A stretch of 64,000 nt of DNA. Origin: JACVRW01 sp963765135. Its GTDB lineage: Bacteria > Actinomycetota > Thermoleophilia > Solirubrobacterales > Thermoleophilaceae. Location: the NCBI GenBank assembly GCA_963765135.1, contig CAVXUX010000001.1, forward strand, positions 310,001-374,000, read 5' to 3'. A program made the position numbers and the translations under genes. This document shows positions 53,778 through 62,650 of this stretch, in pieces (the first letter of the stretch is position 1; every line of letters starts with the position of its first letter). The notes under the pieces were generated by a model. That model searched no databases and had not been told where the DNA came from. It saw nothing but the letters and a program-made list of their open reading frames with translations.

Positions 53778-55654
53778 CCGAGGTCGCCGACAACACGCTG
53801 GTCGACAGCCGCTACCTGATCGTGCGCCGGATCGGCTCGGGCGGAATGGCCGACGTCTACTGCGCCGAGGACACCCACCTCGGCCGCCAGGTGGCCTTGA
53901 AGGTGCTGCATCGCCGCTTCGCCCAGGACCAGGAGTTCGTGGAGCGCTTCCGGCGCGAGGCCAGCGCGGCCGCCGGGCTGCAGCACCCGAACGTGGTCGG
54001 CGTCTTCGACCGCGGCCGCCACGACGGCACCTACTACATCGCGATGGAGCACCTGCCGGGCCGGACGCTGAAGGAGATCGTGACGACCGAGGCACCGCTG
54101 GCGCAGGCGCGCGTGGTGGACCTCGGGACGCAGATCCTCCAGGCGGCCGGGTTCGCGCACCGCCACGGCGTGATCCACCGCGACTTCAAGCCGCACAACG
54201 TGATCGTCGACGACAACGGCGCGGTGAAGGTGACCGACTTCGGCATCGCCCGAGCGGGCGCCTCCGAGATGACCGAGACCGGCTCGATCATGGGCACCGC
54301 GCAGTACCTGTCGCCCGAGCAGGCCCAGGGACACGCGGTCACGGCGGCCTCGGACCTCTACTCGATCGGCGTGATGCTCTACGAGATGCTCGCCGGGCGG
54401 CTGCCGTTCGACGGCGACAGCGCGGTGTCGGTGGCGCTCAAGCACCTGTCCGAGCCGCCGCCGCCGATCTCGCAGTTCCGCCCGGACGTGAGCCCGGCGC
54501 TGGAGTCGGTCGTGATGGCGGCGCTGGCCAAGGACCCGGCCCACCGCTGGCAGTCGGCCGACGACTTCGCCGAGGCGCTGCAGGCCGCCGGCACCCAGCT
54601 GGAGCACGGCGTGACCGCCCAGGACACAGCGGCGTTCGCGCCGGTGCCGGTGCCGGTGCCCGTGACGGAGGCGCCCCCTCCGGTCCTGCCACCGCCGCCG
54701 GGTGAGCCCGAGGACGAGCACGGACGGCGCTGGCCCTGGTTCGCGATCGGGCTGTTCACGGTCGCCCTGCTCGCCTTCCTGATCTACCTGGCCGTGGCCG
54801 GGCTGACCGCGGCCGACACGAAGGAGGTGCCGCGCGTGGTCGGGAAGCAGCTGCTGCAGGCGCGGCAGATCCTCGAGCGCGAGGGCTTCGAGGTGGAGGA
54901 GTCGCGCGTGCGCAGCCAGGCGCCGTTCGACCAGGTCGTGGACCAGGACCCCAACCCAGCCGAGGAGGCCGACGAGGGCTCGACTGTCGTGCTCGAGGTG
55001 TCCGGCGGTCCCGGGACCGTGCGCGTGCCGACGGTGCGCGGGCTGCCTCAGGCGGTGGCCATCGAGGCGCTCGACAAGCGCGACCTGAAGGCGACCGTCG
55101 ATCGGCGGCCGTCGGAGACGATCGAGAGGGGGATCGCCATCCGCACGGTCCCCGCCGCGGGCGAGGAGGTGGAGCGCGGCGAGCGCGTGCAGCTGTTCGT
55201 CAGCTCCGGGCCGGAGCAGGTTGAGGTGCCGGACGTGACCGGGCTGTCGCGCGACTCGGCCGAGGACCTGCTGTCGGAGGCGGGGTTCGAGGTCGCCGTC
55301 AAGCAGAGCGAGTCGGAGGAGCCGGAGGACGACGTGATCTCCCAGGATCCTGCCGCCGGAACGGAGGTCGACCGCGGCACGACCGTCACGATCACGGTCT
55401 CGACCGGCATCGAGACGGTCAGCGTGCCGAACGTGGTTGGTCTCAGCAGGCGCGACGCGATCGCGCAGCTGCGCGACGTGGGGCTGACGGCCTCGCCGCG
55501 GGAGGTCGACGTGACCGACGCCAGCCAGGACGGCGTGGTGATCGACCAGCGCCCGAGCGCCGGGATCGAGATCGAGAAGGGCAAGTCGGTCGTGATCATG
55601 GTCGGGGTGCTGATCCAGGACGACGTGCTCACACCCGGAGAGCCGACCCCGTGA
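53774..55654 (+). CDS. pknB: Serine/threonine kinase PknB with four PASTA domains
   Basis: A 626-residue protein. Kinase domain: IGSGGMADVYCAEDTHLGRQ, Lys43, GVIHRDFKPHNVI (a Phe replaces the usual Val/Leu of HRDVKP), DFGIARAGASEMTETGSIMGTAQYLSPEQA. Then a proline/valine linker with PVPVPVPV, a membrane helix at about 320-342 and four PASTA repeats to about 618 (for example VPDVTGLSRDSAEDLL and VPNVVGLSRRDAIAQL). PASTA domains bind muropeptides or lipid II, so it senses wall precursors. Start GTG 53774. Confidence 0.96.
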   Translation: MTEVADNTLVDSRYLIVRRIGSGGMADVYCAEDTHLGRQVALKVLHRRFAQDQEFVERFRREASAAAGLQHPNVVGVFDRGRHDGTYYIAMEHLPGRTLKEIVTTEAPLAQARVVDLGTQILQAAGFAHRHGVIHRDFKPHNVIVDDNGAVKVTDFGIARAGASEMTETGSIMGTAQYLSPEQAQGHAVTAASDLYSIGVMLYEMLAGRLPFDGDSAVSVALKHLSEPPPPISQFRPDVSPALESVVMAALAKDPAHRWQSADDFAEALQAAGTQLEHGVTAQDTAAFAPVPVPVPVTEAPPPVLPPPPGEPEDEHGRRWPWFAIGLFTVALLAFLIYLAVAGLTAADTKEVPRVVGKQLLQARQILEREGFEVEESRVRSQAPFDQVVDQDPNPAEEADEGSTVVLEVSGGPGTVRVPTVRGLPQAVAIEALDKRDLKATVDRRPSETIERGIAIRTVPAAGEEVERGERVQLFVSSGPEQVEVPDVTGLSRDSAEDLLSEAGFEVAVKQSESEEPEDDVISQDPAAGTEVDRGTTVTITVSTGIETVSVPNVVGLSRRDAIAQLRDVGLTASPREVDVTDASQDGVVIDQRPSAGIEIEKGKSVVIMVGVLIQDDVLTPGEPTP

Positions 55655-56598
55655 AGGTCGCGGTGCTCGGCGGCGGGCGGTCGAGCGAGCACGACGTGTC
55701 CCTGGCCTCTGCCGAGTCGGTCCGCGTCGGTCTCGCTGAGGGCGGGCACCAGCCGGTCGAGGTGCTGATCGAGCGCGACGGGCGCTGGACGCACGCCGGC
55801 TCGCCGCTGACGCTGGAGCCGTCCGGCGGCCTGCTGGGCGTGGACGCGGTGTTCCCGGCCCTGCACGGCCCGTTCGGCGAGGACGGCACGGTGCAGGGCC
55901 TGCTCGACCTGCTCGACGTTCCCTACGTGGGCGCGGGCGTGCTGGCGTCGTCGGTGTCGATGGACAAGGCGGTGTTCAAGGAGCTGATGGCCTCGCACGG
56001 AGTGCCGCAGGGGGACTATGCGGTCGTGCGCGCGGGCGGGGCGCCGACCACTTTCGGGCCGCCGGCGTTCGTGAAGCCGGCGCGGCTGGGGTCGTCCGTC
56101 GGGATCTCCAAGGCGGTCAGCGAGGTCGACCTCGACCGGGCGATCGGGCTGGCCTTCGAGCACGACCCCGTGGTGGTGATCGAGCGGCTGATCGAGGGGA
56201 TGGAGGTCGAGTGCTCGGTGCTCGGCAACGGCGACCCGGAGGCGTCGATGCCCGGCGAGCTGGTGATCAACAGCGATTGGTACGACTACGAGGCGAAGTA
56301 CACCGAGGGCGGGATGGAGCTGGTGGTGCCGGCGCGCACGCCGCACGTGGAGGAGGTGCGGCGGCTGGCGGTGGAGGTGTTCAAGATCGTCGGCTGCGCG
56401 GGAATGGCGCGCGTGGACTTCTTCGTGACCGGGGACGGGGTGCTCGTGAACGAGCTGAACACGATCCCCGGCTTCACGTCCACGAGCGTGTACGCGAAGC
56501 TGTGGGACGCGAGCGGGGTGCCGTACGCCGAGCTGCTGGACCGGCTACTGACGCTGGCGCTGGAGCGCCACGCGGACGAGCGCAAGTACCGGCACTGA
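55651..56598 (+). CDS. ddl: D-alanine-D-alanine ligase (second copy)
   Basis: A 315-residue ATP-grasp ligase. It has VAVLGGGRSSEHDVSLASAESV, FPALHGPFGEDGTVQGLLDL, FVKPARLGSSVGISK, the omega-loop KYTEGGMELVVPA and the metal site ARVDFFVTGDGVLVNELNTIPGFTSTSVYAKL. All match classical Ddl more closely than the copy at 25738. Its start GTG 55651 overlaps the pknB stop, making it the last gene of the kinase/wall operon. This is unusual for Ddl and implies co-regulation with wall synthesis. Confidence 0.95.
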   Translation: MKVAVLGGGRSSEHDVSLASAESVRVGLAEGGHQPVEVLIERDGRWTHAGSPLTLEPSGGLLGVDAVFPALHGPFGEDGTVQGLLDLLDVPYVGAGVLASSVSMDKAVFKELMASHGVPQGDYAVVRAGGAPTTFGPPAFVKPARLGSSVGISKAVSEVDLDRAIGLAFEHDPVVVIERLIEGMEVECSVLGNGDPEASMPGELVINSDWYDYEAKYTEGGMELVVPARTPHVEEVRRLAVEVFKIVGCAGMARVDFFVTGDGVLVNELNTIPGFTSTSVYAKLWDASGVPYAELLDRLLTLALERHADERKYRH

Positions 56599-56600
56599 TG

Positions 56601-56646
56601 CCATCCGGGGGCTCGCGCCCCCGGCCCCCCGTGGAGCGTCGGCCAG
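56601..56646 (-). repeat. 46-bp dispersed repeat with hairpin, copy 2 (inverted)
   Basis: Read on the minus strand it runs CTGGCCGACGCTCCACGG, then the hairpin CCGGGGGC-GCGA-GCCCCCGG and ATGG. It is the same as copy 1 (26696-26741) apart from compensated changes in the hairpin (T to C, A to G) that preserve pairing. It starts two bases after the ligase stop and ends four bases before the convergent kinase stop. Confidence 0.85.
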
Positions 56647-56650
56647 CTGG

Positions 56651-58126
56651 CTAGCGCTTCAGGGCCAGCTCCTTGATCGCGACCTTGCCGCCCTCCGGCA
56701 GCTCGGTGATCCACAGCAGGTAGTTGCGGAAGCCTCGGTTGGCCGTGTCGAGCTGGATCGCCTGCTCGCGCTTGACGGTGAGCGTGCCGCTCACCTTGTC
56801 CCAGTCCTGGATGCGGCTCGGCACGCTGTCGGACGCGTAGACGGCCGCCGTGAAGCCCGGGGTCGAGGTGACCACGTCCATCTGGCGCGCGGCCACACGC
56901 TGGCCGGCGTTCACGTAGAGCCCGACGCCTGCCTTGTTGCTGCCTTCGAAGCCGCCCTCGTAGGTCTCGGTGTTCCAGACGGTGGTCGGCAGCCCGTCGA
57001 TCGCGAACTGCACCTGGCTGGGGGACTCCTGGCCGTCGCCCTCGGGGTCGAAGTCGTTGGCGGCGTCCTTGGACAGGGTCACCGCCGACAGCCCGGGGCT
57101 GCTCGGGGTGGCCGCCTGGCCCGGGCCCTTCTCCGTGCGAGTCGCGAGGATGGCGATCACGGCCGCCACGATCGCGAGCGCCCCGATGCTCAGGAACAGC
57201 GTGCGGCGCGGGTGGCGCAGCCGCTGGGGCGCGAAGTCCGCCGTGTCGTCGGACAGCGAGCGCAGGACGGTGGTCGCCTCGCCGGTGGCCTGGCCGCTGC
57301 GGGCCGCCTCGATGGCGAGTACCTCCTCGAGGTCGTGCACCATCGCCTCGACGGTCGCGTAGCGGTTCTTGATCTCCTTGGCGGTCGCGCGCTCGACCAC
57401 GGCGGCGAGCGCGGCTGAGATCTCGGGGCGGCGGCGCTGGACGTCGGGGAGCGGCTCGCGCACGTGCTTCATCGCGACGGCCACCTGGGTGTCCGCCTTG
57501 TAGGGCGCCTCGCCGGTGAGCATCTCGTAGAGCACGATCCCGAGCGAGTAGATGTCCGACTGGGCGGTCACGTCGTGGCCGAGCGCCTGCTCGGGCGAGA
57601 CGTAGTCGGTGGTGCCGAGCACGCGGCCGGTTGCGGTCAGGCCCTGCGCCTCGAGCGAGCGCGCGATGCCGAAGTCGGTGACCTTGGCGCGCCCGTCGGG
57701 GTCGATCAGGACGTTCTGGGGCTTGACGTCGCGGTGGACCAGCATGTGCGCGTGGGCGCACTCGAGCGCGCGGCCGATCTCGACGGCGTAGGCCACCGCC
57801 TCGGCGACCGGCAGGCGCCCGAGGCGCCGGATGCGGTCCTTGAGCGTCTCGCCCTCGACGTACTCGAAGACGATGTACGGAGCGCCGTCGTCCTCGCCGG
57901 CGTCGATCACGGTCACGACGTGGGGGTGGCTGAGCTGTGCGACGGCGCGGGCCTCGCGGCGAAAGCGCTCGAGCTGGTCGGCGTCGTCGGAGATGTCGCG
58001 ATGCATCAGCTTGATCGCGACGTGCCGCTCGAGCGTGGGGTCGAACGCGCGATAGACGCTGGACATCCCGCCCGAGCCCACCTTCTCCTCGAGCCGGAAG
58101 CGGTCGCCGATCAGGGTGCCGATCAC
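56651..58126 (-). CDS. Serine/threonine kinase with extracellular discoidin-like domain
   Basis: A 491-residue protein. Kinase domain at 1-270: VGSGGMSSVYRAFDPTLERH, LVHRDVKPQNVLI, DFGIARSLEAQGLTATGRVLGTTDYVSPEQA in outline. A membrane helix lies at about 305-327 (FLSIGALAIVAAVIAILA). The outer domain of about 150 residues (FAIDGLPTTVWNTETYEGG; LYVNAGQRVAARQMDV; IQDWDKVSGT) resembles the galactose-binding/discoidin fold seen in other actinobacterial kinases and MurJ. Start ATG 58126 overlaps the next gene's stop. It probably senses an envelope ligand. Confidence 0.9.
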   Translation of the reverse strand: MIGTLIGDRFRLEEKVGSGGMSSVYRAFDPTLERHVAIKLMHRDISDDADQLERFRREARAVAQLSHPHVVTVIDAGEDDGAPYIVFEYVEGETLKDRIRRLGRLPVAEAVAYAVEIGRALECAHAHMLVHRDVKPQNVLIDPDGRAKVTDFGIARSLEAQGLTATGRVLGTTDYVSPEQALGHDVTAQSDIYSLGIVLYEMLTGEAPYKADTQVAVAMKHVREPLPDVQRRRPEISAALAAVVERATAKEIKNRYATVEAMVHDLEEVLAIEAARSGQATGEATTVLRSLSDDTADFAPQRLRHPRRTLFLSIGALAIVAAVIAILATRTEKGPGQAATPSSPGLSAVTLSKDAANDFDPEGDGQESPSQVQFAIDGLPTTVWNTETYEGGFEGSNKAGVGLYVNAGQRVAARQMDVVTSTPGFTAAVYASDSVPSRIQDWDKVSGTLTVKREQAIQLDTANRGFRNYLLWITELPEGGKVAIKELALKR

Positions 58127-58992
58127 AGCATGATCGTGCCATGGACGGCAGCCAACGTCTCCTCCACATACTCCGACTCCCGCACGACCTGCGCGTGCGT
58201 GAAGCGCAGAGCGGTGAGCCCGGCCGCCACGTGCGCCTGATCACGGCGGCGGTCTTTCGCCTGCTGGGCGGGCGTTCGGTGATAGCGCAGGCCGTCGGTC
58301 TCCACGACCAGGCCGAGCTCGGGCCAGTAGAAGTCCACGCGGAAGCCGTTCACATCGTGCTGAGTCAACGGCGGCGGTAGCCCGGCACGCTGCGCGATCG
58401 GGAGGAAGCGGCGCTCGAGCTCGGAGTCGGTGAGCGCGATGTTGTGGCGATGGAGCAACGCGCGCAGCGCGCCCACGCCTCGGCTTCCGTCGCGCCCGTC
58501 GAGGGCCACCCGCAGCTGGTCGGGATCGATCAGGTCGAGCTTGTCCGCTTCGTTGATGGCGGCCTCGAGCTCGTGGGAAGGGAGGCGCTGCGCCAGGTCG
58601 AGCAGGGTGCGGACGATGGTTGTGACGGGGATGCCGTGGCGGTGCGTGACGTCGCCTGCGGGCAGCGGCCGACGGTGGACGCGGATGCCGGGCCGCCTGC
58701 GCTCCGCCCCGGGCACCGTCACGTCGATCGGTCCAGCCCTCCGCTTACGAATGCCATGGACCTCACCCGCCGCGTCATGGCTCAACGCGGCGCCGGGCCC
58801 ACAGCCGAGAACGGCAGCAATGAGGACGCCATGTCGCGTCAGCTGCGGCCTGCCGACGGCATAGACGCCGCGGTGCATCGGGTGCAGCCGTCTGCGCTGT
58901 ACGCGGTACCTGATCGCCTCCCTCGACATCCCCAGGCCGATCAACTGCGCCCGCGTCACCACACCGTGCTGCTTCGCCGCCAGTGCGAGCAC
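58123..58992 (-). CDS. AbiEi-like winged helix plus DUF559/Vsr-like nuclease-fold protein
   Basis: A 289-residue protein. The N-terminus (KQHGVVTRAQLIGLGMSREA, then GVYAVGRP) is the winged-helix of the AbiEi antitoxin-type proteins. The C-terminus (FRVDFYWPELGLVVETDGLRYH, then DRRRDQAHVAAGLTALRFTH) is a DUF559/PD-(D/E)xK-like fold with the D...E-D core. Actinobacteria carry many such orphans without an AbiEii toxin; none is adjacent here. Start GTG 58992. It overlaps the kinase start by ATGA, so the two may be co-translated. Confidence 0.78.
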   Translation of the reverse strand: MLALAAKQHGVVTRAQLIGLGMSREAIRYRVQRRRLHPMHRGVYAVGRPQLTRHGVLIAAVLGCGPGAALSHDAAGEVHGIRKRRAGPIDVTVPGAERRRPGIRVHRRPLPAGDVTHRHGIPVTTIVRTLLDLAQRLPSHELEAAINEADKLDLIDPDQLRVALDGRDGSRGVGALRALLHRHNIALTDSELERRFLPIAQRAGLPPPLTQHDVNGFRVDFYWPELGLVVETDGLRYHRTPAQQAKDRRRDQAHVAAGLTALRFTHAQVVRESEYVEETLAAVHGTIML

Positions 58993-59006
58993 GTCCGCCA
59001 GAGAGA

Positions 59007-59048
59007 TTTGCTGCTTTGGGGGGCCTATAGACCCCCTAAGTCAGCAAA
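59007..59048 (-). terminator. Hairpin downstream of purM
   Basis: TTTGCTG-CTT and AAG-CAGCAAA plus an inner GGGGG/CCCCC form a stem of about 15 bp with one bulge and a 9-nt loop. It lies 15 bp past the purM stop and 15 bp before the next leftward gene. It has no T-tract after the stem. A terminator or processing hairpin is likely. Confidence 0.5.
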
Positions 59049-59062
59049 ACGCGGATCACGCC

Positions 59063-60118
59063 CTACCCGCTGACGAACCCGGCCCGGCTGCCGCGCAGGC
59101 GCTGCGCGCTGAGCTCCACGGCGCCGGCGGTGGCCGTGGCCTGGCCGATCACGGCGGTGCCCGGGTGGTGCTTGGCCAGTAGGGCCACGGCGGCGTCCGC
59201 CTGGGCCTCCGGTACCACGCAGCAGAAGCCGCAGCCCATGTTGAAGACCTCGTACAGCTCGGCCGGCTCGACGCCGCCGCGCTCGGCGATCAGCTCGAAG
59301 ATGCCGGGTACCGGCAGCGGTGAGTCGATGCGGTAGCCCACGTCCGCCTCCAGGCGCAGCAGGTTGAGGAAGCCCTCGCCAGTGATGTGCGCCAGGCCGC
59401 GCACCTCGATCTCCGACGCCAGCAGCTCGCGGATCGCACGCACGTAGATCACGGTCGGCTCCAGCAGGAGCTCGCCGACGGTCGTGTCGCCGACGACCTC
59501 GTGCAGGTCGGGCAGCACGCGGCGCGCCAGGCTGAGCCCGTTCGAGTGGATCCCGCTCGACGGGATGCCGATCAGCGCGTCGCCGGGCTCCACTGTCGCC
59601 CCGGTCACGATCGCGTCCAGGTCGACGAGCCCGACGCAGAAGCCGACCAGGTCGAAGCCGTGCGGCGAGGGATGGCCGCGGATCAGGTCGGGTAGGACCG
59701 CCAGCTCGCCGCCGGGGATCTCGAGCTGGGCCTGCTCGGCGCCCTCCTTCAGCCCGATCCCGATCTGCTCGAGCATCTCGGGGTCGGCGTCCTCGACGGC
59801 GATGTAGTCGAGCAGAGCGATCGGGTCGGCGCCCACGCAGATGACGTCGTTGGCGTTCATGCCGATCAGGTCGAGCCCGATCCTGTCGAAGCGGCCCATC
59901 TGCTCGCAGACGATCACCTTCGAGCCGACGCTGTCGGTGGACAGCGCCAGGCCGCGAGTGTCGTCCAGCCGCAGCACGTTCGCGTAGTGGCCGGAGCCGA
60001 GCGCCGCGCGGCCGGGGCGCCCGGTGGCGATCGTGCCGAGCACCTCCACGAGCGCCCGCACGGCACTGCCGGAGCGGGTCTGGTCGACGCCCGCGCGGGC
60101 GTAGGCGGAATCGGTCAC
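59063..60118 (-). CDS. purM: Phosphoribosylformylglycinamidine cyclo-ligase
   Basis: A 351-residue AIR synthetase. It has YARAGVDQTRSGSAVRAL, LALSTDSVGSKVIVCEQ, IGMNANDVICVGADPIALLDYIA in outline, GFCVGLVD, IGIPSSGIHSNGLSLARRVL and GLAHITGEGFLNLLRLE. It closes the imidazole ring in purine synthesis. Start GTG 60118; the frame is open upstream over the phosphatase gene but without homology. No other pur gene is adjacent. Confidence 0.95.
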   Translation of the reverse strand: MTDSAYARAGVDQTRSGSAVRALVEVLGTIATGRPGRAALGSGHYANVLRLDDTRGLALSTDSVGSKVIVCEQMGRFDRIGLDLIGMNANDVICVGADPIALLDYIAVEDADPEMLEQIGIGLKEGAEQAQLEIPGGELAVLPDLIRGHPSPHGFDLVGFCVGLVDLDAIVTGATVEPGDALIGIPSSGIHSNGLSLARRVLPDLHEVVGDTTVGELLLEPTVIYVRAIRELLASEIEVRGLAHITGEGFLNLLRLEADVGYRIDSPLPVPGIFELIAERGGVEPAELYEVFNMGCGFCCVVPEAQADAAVALLAKHHPGTAVIGQATATAGAVELSAQRLRGSRAGFVSG

Positions 60119-60164
60119 GCAGCCATTCAAGCGAAGCGAGCGGCGGGGCGCGCGGGAAGCGGCC

Positions 60165-61844
60165 TCAGCCGCGCCGCAGCGCCAGCGCCACCGCGTCGTC
60201 ACGCAGCCCGCCGCTCCAAGCCACCACCTCTTCGTGCACCCTCTTTGCCAGTTGTTCCGGGCCCTGGGAGGCGGCCAGGCTGCGCACCAGGCGTGTGAGG
60301 CGTTCGGGGCCGTAGGCCTCGTCGCCGCGGCGAGCTTCGGGAAGCCCGTCCGTGTACGCGAACACCAAATCCCCGTCCGCCAGCTCCAGCTCGCGCTCGC
60401 CGTACCGCGCCGCGGCCTCCACCCCAAGCGGCACTCCGGTCGCCTCCAGCTCGCGTGTCGAGCCTCCGGAGAGGCAGAACGGCGGCAGGTGACCGGCACT
60501 CGCCCACCGCAGCGAGTCCGGTCCCATCACAGCCAGGAACGCCGTCACGAACGTGTCGCTCGGCAGCCGCCCGGCCAGCATCGCGTTGGTCTGCTCGAGC
60601 ACCCGCGCCGGCGACTCCGCGTCCCAGCTGCGCGCCTCGATGAAGAACCGCACCATCGCGCTCAGCGCCGCGGTCTCGACCCCCTTGCCGGCCACGTCGC
60701 CCACCAGCGCCGCGACCTCCCCGCTCGGGAGCTGCCAGACGCCGTACAGGTCGCCGCCCGTCGGCTCCCCCAGCACCGGCGCGTACAGCAGTCCGGTCTC
60801 GTATCCGGGAACGCGCGGCAACGACTCCGGCACGAACCCGAGCGTCAGCGAGCGGGCGATGTGGCGCTCGCGCTGGAAGTCGATGGCGTTCGCGATCGCC
60901 GCGGCGGAGGAGCGCGCGAGTCGCGTGAGCAGGTCGAGCCTCGCCTCGTCGAACCGATCGGGCGTGCTGACGCTCAGCACGCCGTAGAGCCGCGGGCCCA
61001 GCTCGATCGGCGCGTGCATCAACGCCCCGTCGCGCTCCAGCAGCGGCTCACGCGTACGGGCCACCTGGCGCAGCCCCTCGGGATCGAGTCGCACCGGGGA
61101 GGAATCGAGCGCGGCCATCGTGCGCAGCTCGCCGGCACGCGTGTCGAGCCGGGTCAGCACCGCCTGCGTCGCGCCGCTCGTCGTCGCGGCGTGTTCGACC
61201 ACGCTGCGGTAGACGTCGGTCAGCTCGAGCGAGCTCGACATCGCGTCGCCGGCGCGCTTGAGCAGCTCCTCGTCGCGGGCGCGCCGAGTCTGGATCCGAA
61301 GCAGATCGGCCCGCTCGAGCGCCAGCGACGCCAGGTCGGCGACGACCTCGACGGTGCGCACGTCAGCCGCGCGCAGCGGCTGCCCGGTCTCGGCGGAGGC
61401 GACCACCAGCACCCCCAGCCCGCGCCCCGCCTCGGTGCGCAACGGGCTCGCGATCACGGCCGCGTCGCGGCACGCCCGCCAGATCGCGCGTGCGCGCTCC
61501 GGCCCGTGCGACTCGACCAGCGAGGTGAGCAGGTCGGGGGCCTTCTCCCAGATCCCGAGCCGCGACAGGAACAGCGGCTTGTCGCGCGCGAGGATCGCGT
61601 CGAGCACCGCGCGTCCACGCGCGTCGAGGGCGTGGCGGCCGCCCGGCCCGACCGCCGCGCTCAGCTTCGGATCGGCGAACCACCCCGCACAGCGCTCGAC
61701 CGTCCGGCGCCGGTCGTCAACCGTCGCGATCAGTACCGCCGTGGCCGGCAGCAGCGCGCGGACGTGCTCCGTGAGCCGCGCAAGGGTCCGGTCCCCGGGT
61801 GGGTCCGGCGTCCCGACGGAGTCGAGTAGGGCGGAGGAAGACAT
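60165..61844 (-). CDS. GAF-GAF-SpoIIE (RsbU/P-type) PP2C phosphatase
   Basis: A 559-residue protein starting at ATG 61844. Two GAF-like sensor domains occupy about 20-180 and 200-330 (LGVLVVASAETGQPL; YGVLSVSTPDRFDEAR). A SpoIIE/RsbU phosphatase domain occupies about 345-557: GLLYAPVLGEPTGGDLYG, VAALVGDVAGKGVETAAL, LRWASAGHLPPF and VFAYTDGLPEAR. Such phosphatases dephosphorylate STAS antagonists in partner-switching stress pathways. The STAS protein at 6387-6740 is a possible substrate, but it is 54 kb away. Confidence 0.92.
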   Translation of the reverse strand: MSSSALLDSVGTPDPPGDRTLARLTEHVRALLPATAVLIATVDDRRRTVERCAGWFADPKLSAAVGPGGRHALDARGRAVLDAILARDKPLFLSRLGIWEKAPDLLTSLVESHGPERARAIWRACRDAAVIASPLRTEAGRGLGVLVVASAETGQPLRAADVRTVEVVADLASLALERADLLRIQTRRARDEELLKRAGDAMSSSLELTDVYRSVVEHAATTSGATQAVLTRLDTRAGELRTMAALDSSPVRLDPEGLRQVARTREPLLERDGALMHAPIELGPRLYGVLSVSTPDRFDEARLDLLTRLARSSAAAIANAIDFQRERHIARSLTLGFVPESLPRVPGYETGLLYAPVLGEPTGGDLYGVWQLPSGEVAALVGDVAGKGVETAALSAMVRFFIEARSWDAESPARVLEQTNAMLAGRLPSDTFVTAFLAVMGPDSLRWASAGHLPPFCLSGGSTRELEATGVPLGVEAAARYGERELELADGDLVFAYTDGLPEARRGDEAYGPERLTRLVRSLAASQGPEQLAKRVHEEVVAWSGGLRDDAVALALRRG

Positions 61845-61891
61845 TGCAGGGTTTTGCAGGGGGACACCAGTTATCCACTGCTATCTCCAGC

Positions 61892-62650
61892 CTAGGTCCG
61901 GTCGGGCGACCGCGCCAGCGCAACCGTTCCGAGCGCGATTCGGCAGAGCCCGATCTCCCGCCAGCGAGTGGCGCGCGCCAGCGGCAACGCCGCGAGTGCT
62001 GAGACGCAGGCCGCGGCGGCGCCGACAGCGGCCGCGGCGCGCAGCTCGGGCGGCACGCCGTCGCGCACCGCCCGCACGCCCTTGAGCAACCCGGCGCCAA
62101 CCGTGACTGGCAGCGCCGCCCGCAGCGACAGCGACGCGGCCGCGGGCCGCGACAGGCCGCGCAGCCGAGCGGCGGTCAGGGCGGCCCCCGAGCGCGACAC
62201 GCCCGGCACCAGCGCCGCCGCCTGCCCGAGGCCGACGGCGAGCGCGTCGAGCGCGGTCGGCTCCGAACGCTGCTCCGGGCGCAGGTCGGCCGCGATCAGC
62301 GCCGCGCCCCCGAGCACCTGTGCGACCGCCACCGACCGCACACCGCCCAGCCGCTGCTCGATCGGGCGCTCGAAGGCGAGGCCGACCAGCGCCGGCGGCA
62401 GGAACGTCAGCGCCTGCAGGTGCGGATCGCGGAACAACCCCCCGCGCAACGCGAGCGCCAACGCCGGGGCGGACCCGACGTGCAGGGCCACCTCGAACGT
62501 CTTGCGCGCATTCGCGGGCAGGGCGGCGTAGTCCCACCCGAGCAACCGCGGCACGAGCGCCAGGTGACCCGAGCTCGACACCGGCAGCAGCTCGGCCGGC
62601 CCTTGGAGCAGGCCCAGCAGCAGCGCCCGGCGCAACGGCAGCGCGGTCAG
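61892..62650 (-). CDS. uppP: Undecaprenyl-diphosphatase UppP
   Basis: About 252 residues. It has the two active-site motifs of the BacA/UppP family, LLQGPAELLPVSSSGHLALV and LVPGVSRSGAALTAARLRG, within 7-8 membrane helices. It recycles undecaprenyl pyrophosphate to the monophosphate carrier for wall synthesis and confers some bacitracin resistance. It may start at CTG 62650 (CTGA overlap with dedA) or TTG 62635. The protein is alanine-rich and slightly short for the family. Confidence 0.9.
   Translation of the reverse strand: MTALPLRRALLLGLLQGPAELLPVSSSGHLALVPRLLGWDYAALPANARKTFEVALHVGSAPALALALRGGLFRDPHLQALTFLPPALVGLAFERPIEQRLGGVRSVAVAQVLGGAALIAADLRPEQRSEPTALDALAVGLGQAAALVPGVSRSGAALTAARLRGLSRPAAASLSLRAALPVTVGAGLLKGVRAVRDGVPPELRAAAAVGAAAACVSALAALPLARATRWREIGLCRIALGTVALARSPDRT

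Noticed and set aside
58123..58992. Phage-defence toxin-antitoxin system
   Set aside because: Only an AbiEi-like domain is present. There is no AbiEii nucleotidyltransferase partner, no phage genes and no island-like sequence around it.
61871..61879. TTATCCACT as evidence for an oriC between the phosphatase and uppP genes
   Set aside because: A single 8-of-9 box in a short spacer about 28 kb from dnaA is not evidence of an origin.
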